Of a DNA stretch of 64,000 nt, positions 34,440 through 45,485 are shown piece by piece. The notes below the pieces were generated by a model, which was not told where the DNA came from, searched no databases, and worked only from the letters and a program-made list of their open reading frames with translations. Position 1 is the stretch's first letter, and every line of letters begins with the position of its first letter. The position numbers and the translations under genes are program-made. Source of the stretch: Maratus speciosus (Eukaryota > Arthropoda > Arachnida > Araneae > Salticidae); NCBI GenBank assembly GCA_963932465.1, contig OZ010788.1:198216559-198280558 (forward strand). The letters run 5' to 3'.

Positions 34440-35457
34440 GGTACTTTTCGGTTAGCCGGTCGCCAGTGTTGTATTTACATACATATATACACATATATGT
34501 ACATACAGTCGAGTCTCTATATAACGAAATCCATTGTTCGAGTAAAAAATTTGTTATATAGAGAAATTCGCTGTATGGAGAATGAGTAAAAATTCCTATT
34601 TAATGTGTAAATTTTGAACAAAATTATTTTTGAGGTGTTTAATTAGAATTTGAAATGTTTAACTATAAATTTTAACCTAATATTGTATTTCTTAATTATT
34701 TAAACAGTTTCAAAAAAGAGAACAGACATTTATTTGAAAGCATAATAAAAATCACATAAGGAAAACTTACATTAATTTTAGATGAAGAAATCTGTAATTT
34801 TTTGCTGTTTTGATTTCAAAATTGTTACTCTTGAAAAAATGATCACACTTTAGCAAGGAATGAAAGATTGTATCGGAACATTTTCCTAAATTTGAATTCT
34901 CATTCACCTTAAACTTCAATTACCTCTCTGATGTGTTCAGAGATGGTCTATGGTGCTCTATGATGTGTTCTTCAATTACCTCTCTGCTCTTATATGTGTA
35001 ACAATCTAATTGACACTGTTTTAAGTATATTGGAAGGTATGTGTGTGTGGTGGGGGGGAGATGAATTTGTTGGGCATAAAAAACAAGGAGATTCAAGGTA
35101 GAAAAGTAAGTAAAAAAAACTCAGTACTGAACGATAAATCACTAATTAGTGATGGAAAATTGATTCCATGCGATTTGGAAGCTTTTATAAAACAATAAAT
35201 AAAGAACATTTTATGAAAAAATTCGTTATATGGAGACAGATATTTCGCTATATGGAGACTGTTTTTAATGAGATCATGGGAAAAAGGGACCGTTCCTACT
35301 AAAAATTCGATGTATGGAGTTTCGTTATAGAGAGACTTGACTGTATATATATGCATATGTGTGTATATATTTATGTATGTTTGTGTACATATATGTGCAT
35401 ATATATGCATATATGAATGTAAATATAACACTGGTGCCCGGCTAACTGAAAAGTACC
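34440..35457. mobile_element. palindromic MITE split by a pogo-like element
   Basis: The left arm (GGTACTTTTCGGTTAGCCGG at 34440, then CAGTGTTGTATTTACATAC) matches the inverted right arm (ending 35457). Together they would form a hairpin of about 65-110 bp per arm with a CATATATACA-rich tip. The 34506-35343 element is inserted close to that tip. CAAAAT occurs just outside both ends and may be the target duplication. The superfamily is not determined. Confidence 0.75.
34506..35343. mobile_element. pogo/Tigger-like non-autonomous element, 838 bp
   Basis: The ends are CAGTCGAGTCTCTATATAAC and, inverted, CAGTCAAGTCTCTCTATAAC, each followed by GAAA. TA flanks both (34504-34505, 35344-35345). Inner motifs such as TATGGAGA and TTCGTTATA repeat near both ends. 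The interior has no recognisable transposase. Confidence 0.85.
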
Positions 35458-36116
35458 CAAAATATCTTTAGAAACATCACGAATTAGGTTCATCTTAGAT
35501 TTTAATGCTTTTTCATAATATTTTAAAAATTAAGAAAAATTGTGATTTTAATCATTTGATTAAAATTGTTGACAACATCCTATAGAAAAACTATGCATCT
35601 TAATTTTTTTTTTACTATAGCTGTAGTTTCTCATATATGCCCTTCCTCTTCTTCCAAAGTGCTTCAAGAAGAGAAAGTACAAGAAAGTAGCGTATATAAA
35701 AATTAAGAAATATATTTTTAAAAAATTATAATCTGATTATGTGGATTAAATTAAATTTTTATATTTTTTCTTACATTAAGTTGTTAAATGACTCCAATTA
35801 CCGTATGTTTTCTGTAAGTAATCTCAAATCACATAATATTAAGAAATATAATACTGCATATTTTGCTTATTAATATATGCTAATATAGGTTATATTTAGT
35901 TTTATAGTTTTAGTTTTATTTAGGTATATTTAGTTTTAATAAAACTAAAATAACTGATATTGTAAAATAATTAGTATCACAAGTAACAAATCAAACTCAA
36001 CAATATATCTTAGTAACTGTTCAGCATTAGTAATTTATAAAACCACTTTAATCTTGTAAATTTAAATGTATGCATGTATATTTGAATATGATGCAAGTTA
36101 CAAATTATGTTCATCC

Positions 36117-36400
36117 AGGGTTCGCACAGACTCCTTGGAAACTCCTTAGAAATGAAAATATTCCCAAGTAGTACTTAGAACTACTTAGATAAGCAAACCA
36201 CTCCTTAGAAACTCCTTAAATTGTATTGCGGCTTCGGACGCAAGCGATATTGCTGCTGAGGGGGAAAAAATCGCGATTGTAAAACGCATGGTAAATCCTT
36301 TAGGCATTCATCTGAAGCACAGCATCGATTGGTTAGGATAATCTTAATAGCAGGGCTCCCTCTAGGTACGTTTTTCAATTATTAGGTAAGTAAAGTCCGT
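36117..36400. repeat. dispersed-repeat sequence left of array C
   Basis: CCAGGGTTCGCACAGACTCC is followed by repeated CTCCTTAGAAACTCCTTA phrases, then by a less AT-rich stretch (GCGGCTTCGGACGCAAGCG). The first words look like a hAT-type end, but no clear partner was found. A weak candidate, AAAAACCCTGG at 38431-38441, has non-matching flanks. Confidence 0.35.
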
Positions 36401-36439
36401 TTTCCGACACTGTTAACCGACCTTTATTTTAAATTTTAT

Positions 36440-37640
36440 CGATATTTGGCATGGATGGCTAGCCAAGAATTTCGGAAAAATCGTGCTTCTCGCGAATATG
36501 TTCCAAAAAATACCGTCAAATTTCGTCAATCGATCGCGTAAAAAAATCGTAAATTTTGTCAAACGATCGTGAAAAAATGCGATTTCTCCAGCAGGTCGCG
36601 GAAAAACTCGAATTTCTTCAAAATATCGTGTAAAAGACACAAATTTCTTAAAAGACAGCGAAAAAACACGATTTTACTGAACGGATCACGAAAAAACGCA
36701 AATTTCGTTAAAAGATTGAGAAAAAAAACTGATTTCCTCAAAAGATCGAGAAAAAAAGTGGATTTCCTCAAAAGATTGCGAAAAATGCAAATTTCCTCAA
36801 AAGATCGCGAAAAACAAGCAAATTTCCTCTACAGATCGCATAAAACACGCAAATTTCCTCTAGAGATCGCGTAAAACACGAGAATTTTGTCAAAGGATCG
36901 CGAAAATCACGCAGCTTCCTTTAAAAAAACCACGAAAGAAACATCAGTTTCGTCAAACGATCGAAATAAAACGCGAATTCCATTAAAAAAACGCAAATTT
37001 CCCGCAGAAGATCGTGAAAAACACGAATTTCCCCCAGAAGATCGCGAAAAACACGCGAATTTCGTCAAAGGATCCCGAAAAACATGCAAATTTTGTCAAA
37101 GGGTCGCGAAAAACACGCAGCTTCTATCAAAAGACCGCGAAGAAAACATCAGTTTCGTCAAACTATCGAAATAAAACGCGAATTTTCCGCAGAAGATCGC
37201 GAAAAATACGTGAATTTCCTCAAAACGTCGCGAAAAACACGCGAATTTCGTCAAATGATCTCGAAAAACACGCAAATTTCGTCAAAGGATCCTGAAAAAC
37301 GCGAATTTCCCCCAGAAGATCGTGAAAAACGCGAATTTCCCCCAGAAGATCGTGAAAAACACGCGAATTTCCCCAGAAGATCACGAAAAACACGCGAATT
37401 TCATCAAAGGATCCCGAAAAACACGCAAATTTCGTCAAAGGATCGCGAAAAACATGCAGCTTCCATCAAAAGACCACGAAGAAAACATCAGTTTCATCAA
37501 ACGATCGAAATAAAACGTAAGTTCCATTAAACGATCGCGAAAAAGCGCGAATTTTCTGCAGAAGATCGCGAAAAACACGCGTATTTCCTCAAAACATCGC
37601 GAAAAACACGCGAATTTCCTCAAAGGAATGTGAAAAACAC
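36440..37640 (+). repeat. satellite array C, ~30-31 bp units with higher-order blocks
   Basis: This is the best-preserved array: about 35-40 units of AATTTCGTCAAAGGATCGCG then AAAAACACG. Variants use TTTCCCCCAGAAGATCG or TTTCCTCAAAAGATCG. A larger block that begins CACGCAGCTTC and contains AACATCAGTTTC and ATCGAAATAAAACG occurs at 36908, 37114 and 37453, which is higher-order duplication of a multi-unit segment. Period 30-31 keeps frames open for up to 148 codons with periodic residues such as KDREKHANF; I regard these as by-products. There are no unique spacers, so this is not a CRISPR array. Confidence 0.9.
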
Positions 37641-37649
37641 ATAATAAGT

Positions 37650-39490
37650 TTACAGTAAACAAGTAATTTATGTACTAAATAAATTTTTTTAAATTTATAT
37701 TGTTTTGAATAAAAACTTGAGATACTAATTTCCAATCTGTTTTAAATTTTAAAATAAGTTAACAGTAAAGTTATTCATAATGTGTAGCCAACTACATAAG
37801 TACTTTAAAAAAAAAATTGTCTGAAATTCAGATCTGACAATAATAAAATAGCTATGTCTATCTACTGACTAGCAGGTGTGAGAAGGAAAAGGTCGTCAAA
37901 TTGCGGGTGCAATGTGAAATCTGAAAAGTCTGAGGTGTAGGGGGAAAAAATGGGGAAAGATCAAATCCCAAAATCCTGCATTTGGCCGGTTCTTTCCATA
38001 ATTTTAATCGTCAGTTTTTCAAGTTTAACCACCAGGTGGCGAGTGCTTGTTTTCATCATTATTTTAGCAGCGTACAGTGGGTGGGCGTGTTGGCCTTTGG
38101 TCTGTAAGGGATTTCCATTATAGTGGTTGCGATTTAATTTCTGACATTTAGATCTATTACACTTTCAATTCTGTGAATTCTTTCGATACACGACCAATAA
38201 TTCCTATAGAAAATCCTCCAAAAATAATAAAAAGTATCCTAGTGGCAGAGGCATATGTTAAATTTAATTTAATTTCTGACATTTAGATATATTACACTTT
38301 TGATTCTGATCAATAGTTTATGAGGAAACCTAAATAATAAACAAATCCCCTCCCACTCCCTCTTTTAAAATGCAAATAGATATCTCCCAGTGTTGAAAAC
38401 GTGGAGGTTTCTCCAGACATGTTCAAACAAGAAAAACCCTGGATCTACCCATATGATATGGATATCACATTTTTAATATGGTACTACAATAAGTAAATTC
38501 TCCGCCCTTCTTTTAAAATGTGAAGTCATATTTTCCTGTGTTGAAAATACAAAAGCAAAAAAGAAAGAAACCCTGCCGCTTGCTCTATTCTTATATTGAA
38601 AGGAAATTGGAACATTTTCTGATGGGAAAGTTTGATAAAGCACAATTATCATAAAACACAAAATGGTATTTGAGAATACACTGAAAACAAAAAACAGCCT
38701 GGTAAATTCATGAAATGACTCCCTTAAAATAAGTTTTTTTAATAATGGTTTTTTTGATCAATGATATTGTTAGAACTAAAAAAATACCATAAATAAGTAG
38801 GTATATATATATTTTATTGTATTTCCATCCAAGAAAATGAGACTGCATAAAAAACAAAAATGACCACACTCCTCCAAAAAATATTTTTATTACATTTTTT
38901 ACTGCAATTACTCAGCTGGAATCCAAAATTGGAAAACCATGGTGCACCTGTCAGAAGATATGATAGGTATAATTGCACATCTGCCACAAAATATAATAGA
39001 TTACACTTAAACTTCCAGAACTAATGAACAATCTCTGCAGTCATTGTAATGCTTTCCATTTGCTTCCTACTCGGTTTATTCTGTCTCGGCAGAATACTGC
39101 CGTCGATCCTTTAAGGTGTTGCAGGACACTTCATCATCATAAGCATTCTCTTTTGGATGATGCCTGCATAAAATCTTAGAACTGTAGGTACCACTGATAA
39201 GCTTTTTTTTTTTTTTTAGTTAAATAAAAATTTAAAAAAGAAAATTTGTTGCTAAACTTGGAATTATTTAATTTTCAAAATTAACTAATCGTTCATTTGA
39301 TAACAATTCCAGCTGTAATTTACATAATGCAGAACAAGGTGATATCTTATCTTATTAAAATGGAAAGCAGTGTATCAGTTGCATCTTATAATTAAAAAAA
39401 AAAAATCTGTTGTGACTCCACTCGAAAAATACTTTGCATTTAGATATCTGGTAATGTAAAAGTTACGGAAAAAATATGTAGTGCAACATA
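37650..39490. other. AT-rich DNA with small local duplications, no gene seen
   Basis: TTTCTGACATTTAGATCTAT at 38140 recurs with little change at 38274. The pair at 38355-38400 and 38509-38550 (CTTTTAAAATG, GTGTTGAAAA) is a second diverged duplication. A TA microsatellite lies at 38803-38810. No coding exon was recognised. Confidence 0.45.
38029..38045 (+). promoter_or_regulatory. CTCF-like motif
   Basis: CCACCAGGTGGCGAGTG matches the core of the CTCF consensus (CCASYAGRKGGCR) at all 13 core positions. CTCF is conserved in arthropods, where it can act as an insulator protein. One motif match in a 64-kb window can arise by chance, and the word also contains an E-box (CAGGTG). Confidence 0.3.
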
Positions 39491-39502
39491 CATATTTTAT
39501 TC

Positions 39503-41739
39503 TAGGGATGCACCGAATATTCTGTATTCAGCCATGCCAGTATTTGGTTTAGGCCAAATATCAAAGTATTCCGTCTGCTGAAAATTCGACTTGGCTGAAT
39601 ATCGAAATATTTGGCCAAACCGAATGCTTATATAAAATATTTTTAAAAGCCTTACACAATTTTTATTTTTAACTGTGAATTTATAAAGATACTCAGAATA
39701 ATTTGAAACAGAATCATATTTAAATAAAAGAGAATGCTTTTAATTATTTACTGTTTGAAATTAATTATTTACTGTTTGAAATTAATTATTTACTGTTTGA
39801 TTAATTATTTACTGTTTGAATAGTATCATTTAGGAAAATGAACCATTAATGATGAAGACCTTCATATGAATTAATGATGTAAAAATGCAAGTTCCTGAAC
39901 ATTGTCTGGTAAATAATCTGTCTTGTTTTTTCACAAAAAAGGGTTTTTTAAACAAAATAGAAAAAACTTTCAGGGGTGATATTAGACATCAAAACAGACA
40001 ATTTTTGTCCAGAAACCAGAATCGCAATCCATTTATTCAGCTAAAAATACCGTGTATCTCAACTCGCTTCAGGTCAAGTTTTCATTTCGTTCATGAATTT
40101 TCGTTTGTTACTTCAACAATAATGACGATATTGTAACTATATTTTCAACAGATTTACTTTGATCTGTTAAATATGATATCATAACAAGAAGTGCTGGAAA
40201 TTTTCACCATTGTTATCTAAACAACATTGAGCTAGACATTCCTGTATTCAGAATGCAGTTGACAGTACTTATATTGTGTTACTGGCCAATGTTCAGTCAT
40301 TTCCAAATGATGTCATCACATTTTATACAAGCAAAATTAATATGATACAAATCTTGCTACAACATCTTCATTATTGATAAAGTGGTGATCGAAAATTCAG
40401 ACAAACAATATAAGGTTCCAGAGTTTCCTACAGACAGTTTCAGTAAGGTCCTTCTTCTGGCCTGCTCTTTGGTTTACGAAATAGCATCCTTATGGCTCCT
40501 CGGTCAAAAAAAGACCTAAAAAGTTTTAGGGATGTAACGAATAGTGATTTAGCCTAATACCAAATATTTGGACAAATATTCGGCAGCCGAATATCAACTT
40601 TTTTTCCAATAAAGAAAATGACTTTTGATCTTATATATATATATATATATATATAACTTAAAATTTTAAAATGGAAAAAGAATTAACAACAAATTTATGT
40701 TCTATTATTAACCTGTTTAAAATGTTTAATAACTTTATGCATTAAACTTGTTCTTGTAATATTTCAAACACCTTGCTTTATACTGCTAATAAAACAACTT
40801 TTACCACATGTAAATTATAATAGCAACAGGAAAGTAATTCATAAACATTTTACCTAAAATAAGAACTCATTAATCATAACTCTTCTTAAACATAATTTTT
40901 AAATTTGAAAAACTTATTTTATCACAAAAAGTTATGAAATTGCATTTTACCCTTTTATTTTAAGCTATATCAAATTTATTTTCAGTAAGTCAGAATGATA
41001 AGTTATTTCCATTAAAATATAAAGAATGTACTTCACTTATACTATCCAATGATACCTTTATCGTTTATCCTTTCTTGCATTCAAAATCAGTAATACTCTG
41101 ACACTTTCTCTCTGTCTCATAATTCCTGATGATATATTTCCTGAAATAACCTTTAATCAAGTAAATTTTATTGTGAAGAGGTAAAAGTAATATTCTGAAA
41201 TATAATACTGCAATACTTTGTATTAAATACATTTTTAAATATTCCTTAAAAAATGCTTAACAAATCTTTTTATATTATTATTTTTTTAATAAATCATTTT
41301 GACATACTCATTAAAATCTTTTTTATATATGCATGGAATATGCAAATGTTTTAGAATGAAGCAGTGTTTTTCTTTTTTTCTGTAAAAGTTTTTACATTTT
41401 GAGTTGTAATCATTCTCTAATAAAGACATTTCCCTGACAGTTGAATCCCCAAGGTCAGTTTAAAGCTCCAATTTGGACACCATTTTCTAAAAACTAATTT
41501 TTTTTTATAGGAAATACAGAAATGCTGTATTTTTCCCGAATAACTATACATTTTCTGCAATTAAGAATGAAAACGATTTCATGAATGTGCCAGAAAGTAG
41601 CCCGTATGAATTAGAGAAAAAATTGCAAAACATGAAAAAAAAAAAAAATATTATCCTGAATTTATTTGGCAAGATATCTTTCAATATTCGGCAAGGTATA
41701 TCGAAATATTCTGCCAACCGAATATTCGCCCCATCCCTA
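39503..41739. mobile_element. 'ATTCGG' hAT remnants, two overlapping copies
   Basis: TAGGGATGCACCGAATATTC at 39503 opens a copy of the 9578 element, with matching interior up to about 40390. TAGGGATGTAACGAATAGTG at 40527 opens a second copy, of the CAACG-type subfamily seen at 30992. A right end, GAATATTCGCCCCATCCCTA, closes at 41739. None of the flanks form a matching 8-bp pair, so ends have been lost or rearranged. A four-fold repeat of ATTAATTATTTACTGTTTGA lies at 39750-39825 and a TA microsatellite at 40631-40653. Confidence 0.65.
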
Positions 41740-41923
41740 CATCCTTTTTATGTTAAAATATTTGAAAAATACATTATGTCCCCTTAAGAGTTTAAAATGT
41801 GTGTTTGCGAATCTAAGACGTGTCCTTACAAAACTAAAAAAAATGCCATTATGAATATAAAAAGTGCCCTTTTCTCACCAGTAGCTCCCCAGCACCTTGG
41901 CCTTTTGTAAACCTGTTGAAAAC

Positions 41924-43940
41924 ACTAGCGTCTCGGTGTAGCTCCGCTCCCTATGGTGATTTTTCTCCTACCTCTTGGCTGAGGAATTGGTGCTAGTTAT
42001 TTTTGAGGTTGCAGTATTTCAGACGAAGCACAAGCGCTCACTCGCGATGTCGTTGAAAAGTCTGTTTAGGTTAGATGTTGTTTTTTTGAGCGAAGATGGC
42101 AATGGCGGTAATACAGCGATAATTTCATACTCACAAATTTTCACTAATACAATACTACACATTCTACTATTTCTATACTACAATTCTACTCTCATTATTT
42201 ATTTATAAATCAGTTGATTGTGTTAAAAATAGTTAAAATGCTATAATTTAATCTTCCGTAATTGGGTAATCTTTTTAAAACAGGGCAAATTAGCATGTTT
42301 TTAGATAAACAGCAAAAACAATTGTATGCGGCATGATCTTTGTAGGTTGGAAGATAGGATTTGAATTTCTTGTGCATTATTAAACACTAGAAAAATTCTT
42401 TCCTAAAATTTTCTCAAAATATTATGTGAACCGTAGTACCTACAAATAAAAATTCAATAAAATCGCATATTTCTTCTATTAAGGTACAGTAAACACTTCT
42501 CAAAAATGATACCATTTTCAGGCATGAAAGTGTTCCTCCTAAAGGTGTCCACCTTTTTAAAAATAATTTTGGTCATTTTCTGGATTGATGTAAAAATGCA
42601 AAGAAAATATTGGAAGCATATAAGGTGGGGGAGGGATCTTGAAAATTTAATAATCAGGCATTTTGTCTAACTAAAATCCTTGGAGTTTTTTTTTTTTTTT
42701 TTTCTGAATTGCTGTGCAAAAGATCTATCAAATCAAAGGGAAATTTATATTATAATCATATGAAAGTCATGTAAATAAATTTGATTAAAGTATCTCTCCA
42801 GAGTTAAAGTTTTTTAGACTTTAAATGAAAAAGGAAGTTTCATAATGTTCTTTTTGGAATAGAATATTTTCTTCTATTTATGCAACGCTTTTGATTTTAA
42901 AGTTTAAATTTGTTTTTACTGCTTTCTAAGCTATGAAAAGAAAATAACAACGTACAGTTATATTTCATTTTATCCCATAAATAACTGTTAAAATGTGTCT
43001 AAATTTTAAAAGTTTGGCGCCATCATATGGACCGAAAAGTTTTCCTCCTTTTTTCCTATTTCGCACTTTCATGCCTGCATTTTAGGCTCTTGGATATCAA
43101 CCCTCCACCCCCCCCCTTCCCTCCACACACACACACCTCCCCAAAAATGCAATTTTATTCTTTAGATTGACATTGATACCTGAATTTTGCAGGCAGGTAC
43201 ATTTTGAATAGCAATCCTGTTTAAGTGTTACTTTATTGAAAACTTTAAGAGAAGATAATCTACCCCCCCCCCCCCCCCCCTCCTTGATTAAAAAAAAGAA
43301 GTTTTGGTGGTATGACTTCGAATAATCAAAGGTATTTTAAATTTTGTATGCAGGTAAATCCTTCATAGTATATATGCTAAGAAAAGTTGAAGGGTCATAA
43401 ACAAAAGTGTTACTTTTTTTATCAGGGGAGGGGGAAAACATTCTTTGGACCCCACTCATTAAAATTTCAATTGGAGTATTTTCGCATCACTATTAAGGTT
43501 ATTTGTTCATTCAAAATTTCTAGTGTCTATGACTGTTTTAATTCTGAAACAAAGGTATATATATTTTTTAGAATTTTTCAAATTTAAGTAAGATTCTATT
43601 CAGAATGTGCCTGCCTACAAAATACAAGTATTTATGACAATTAGAAGACACATTATCAAAAATGTTATTTTTCTGTGAGGGGGGAAGGGAGGCGAAACCC
43701 TTAGGAATTCACAAGTTGAAGTTTTCGAAATCGGAATATATAATAAGCATCATCACTATTCAGGTTCTATCTGTGTCCAAAATTTCTAGTAAATTGTTTT
43801 CGATATAACATTTATGTTTCGCGAAACTAGCAACACTTCGCCAAACTAGCAATACTTCGCCAAATCTAGCTTCGATTGGACTTAGTTGAATTCAGTCACT
43901 ACGATCTCCATAGGGAGCGGAGCTACACCGAGACGCTAGT
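41924..43940. mobile_element. 2-kb TIR element with 9-bp target duplication (Mutator-like?)
   Basis: A perfect 33-bp inverted repeat forms the ends: 41924-41956, starting ACTAGCGTCTCGGTGTAGCT, and 43908-43940. GTTGAAAAC lies directly outside both ends (41915-41923, 43941-43949), a perfect 9-bp duplication. Nine bases fit Mutator-like elements best; Merlin (8-9) is possible. Near the right end, ACTAGCAAYACTTCGCCAA repeats in tandem. Two diverged copies of a segment of about 250 bp lie at 43391-43530 and 43640-43795. No transposase is recognised, so it is non-autonomous. Confidence 0.85.
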
Positions 43941-43959
43941 GTTGAAAACTGGTGTAAGT

Positions 43960-45480
43960 AAATTTAATATTGGTAAGAAATGATTGCCATTATGAAGTTT
44001 GGCAAGGTACAAATATTCTGATCCAAACAGGACCTGGCATAAATCTGAAAATAAATGTATACATGTCTTTTATAAGTTAATTATTTACTTTTCGAAAATT
44101 CATATTTATCAGTAGTTCAAGTGTAACTTCATTTTTAATTTTTTTATTTAAAGTTGGTATCAAAACAAGGTTTTTAGGTACTTTTGATGTGGTATGCAAC
44201 AATTAGAGTTCCATCACTACAGAAAATTAGAATTACTTTTGTTTTCAGTCAGTCAATAAAAACTAGAGTTAATTTAACACACCTATTAAAAAATTATATA
44301 CCCACATGAAAAGAGTGCACAGATTGAATATAATTAAATCTTGATTCAAAAATAATTCATCAACCTCAGTATTTACACATTGCAAAAATGCATTTAGGAA
44401 CTGGATTGCAATGCAACAAGGGAAAACACTTTGAGAATTTTAAAATCTTAAAAATATTCAATTGAAAACTACAATATTTTTTCTCTGATAATAATAATAA
44501 AAAATCACAATCTTTCAAATTCAGTTTCAGAGTTTCATTTCAGTTTTTATTTATTTATTTATTTATTATTATTGTTTTATTTTGCTATTTTAAATTTGGG
44601 AAGTTATTAAATGGCTTTCCACTACTTTTTTATCCCCTCCTAAAATTGCAAAAGATATTTTGTATTTATTTAATTTTAAATTTAAGTATTTTAGATGTGA
44701 AATTTCTGATTTCCATACTGCATATTAATACTATGGGGCTGAATTACTTCCATTTCTAAGAATATGTTATGAGAAAAATTGAGTTTTTCGAATTTCTGTT
44801 TTTGTGTGCAATTGCTTCAATTTATTGTTCCTTACAAGCAAAATTTGCAAAATTTTTCTAAAAATATAAGTATTTTATTTGATATTAATAATTTAGATTT
44901 TTATTTTTTTAATAGCAGGTAGTACACTCGAACTGTTAATTTTCTAAAATCTTTTCAGTTAAATTTTTGTCTTTCTACTTGTTCCTACCCATTGAAGGAA
45001 ATCAGAATTTGTAATGCAAGCTGTATTGCTCTTGTATACCACATATAACAGGAAAATAATCTTCTGCACCTCTAAGATTTGAGTGGCAACACTGGAGAAG
45101 ATCTTGGATGCTGTTGCCCTTGATAACATAGGAAAATCAGTTTTATTTTGAAAATGATTGATAACATGAATATTACAGTAATGTCTTTTGTTACAAAGTT
45201 GCTGCTCTAGATAATCTGTAGTCAATTCTATAAAATGTGCTACTAGTATATGAATAACTACTTAAAAATATGGAATTTATTTCCATTACTTCTTTTTTAA
45301 AATTTCTTATTACCCTATATTTGAAGTAAGAAATTAAAATTTTGATGATCATATCATATGCCAATATGCATAATCAGTACATTTGTATTTTTTTCAAAAG
45401 TTGGTATATTTCAGTACTGTTGTATTCACCTTGCAGAGAGTGTTGCACTTATAAATTTTCCAGTACCAGAGTGTTTGATT
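43960..45480. other. AT-rich DNA, no gene seen
   Basis: Apart from a TTTA microsatellite at 44546-44567, I recognise no element, exon or repeat in this stretch. Confidence 0.45.
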
Positions 45481-45485
45481 TGGTA

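Noticed and set aside
37084..37530. 148-codon frame as a protein gene
   Set aside because: It follows the 30-bp satellite period, other frames and the other strand are open as well, and no known domain or start context supports it.
36440..37640. CRISPR-like array of ~30-bp repeats
   Set aside because: Units follow one another directly without unique spacers, and the setting is eukaryotic. It is a degenerate satellite.
36117..38441. hAT element enclosing array C (CCAGGGTT ... AACCCTGG)
   Set aside because: Only about eight bases of the ends match and the flanking 8-mers differ, so the pairing is not supported.
41924..43940. CACTA (En/Spm) element, from the CACTAG at its left edge
   Set aside because: CACTA elements make 2-3-bp duplications. 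Here the flanking match is 7-9 bp and is best explained with the element starting at ACTAG.
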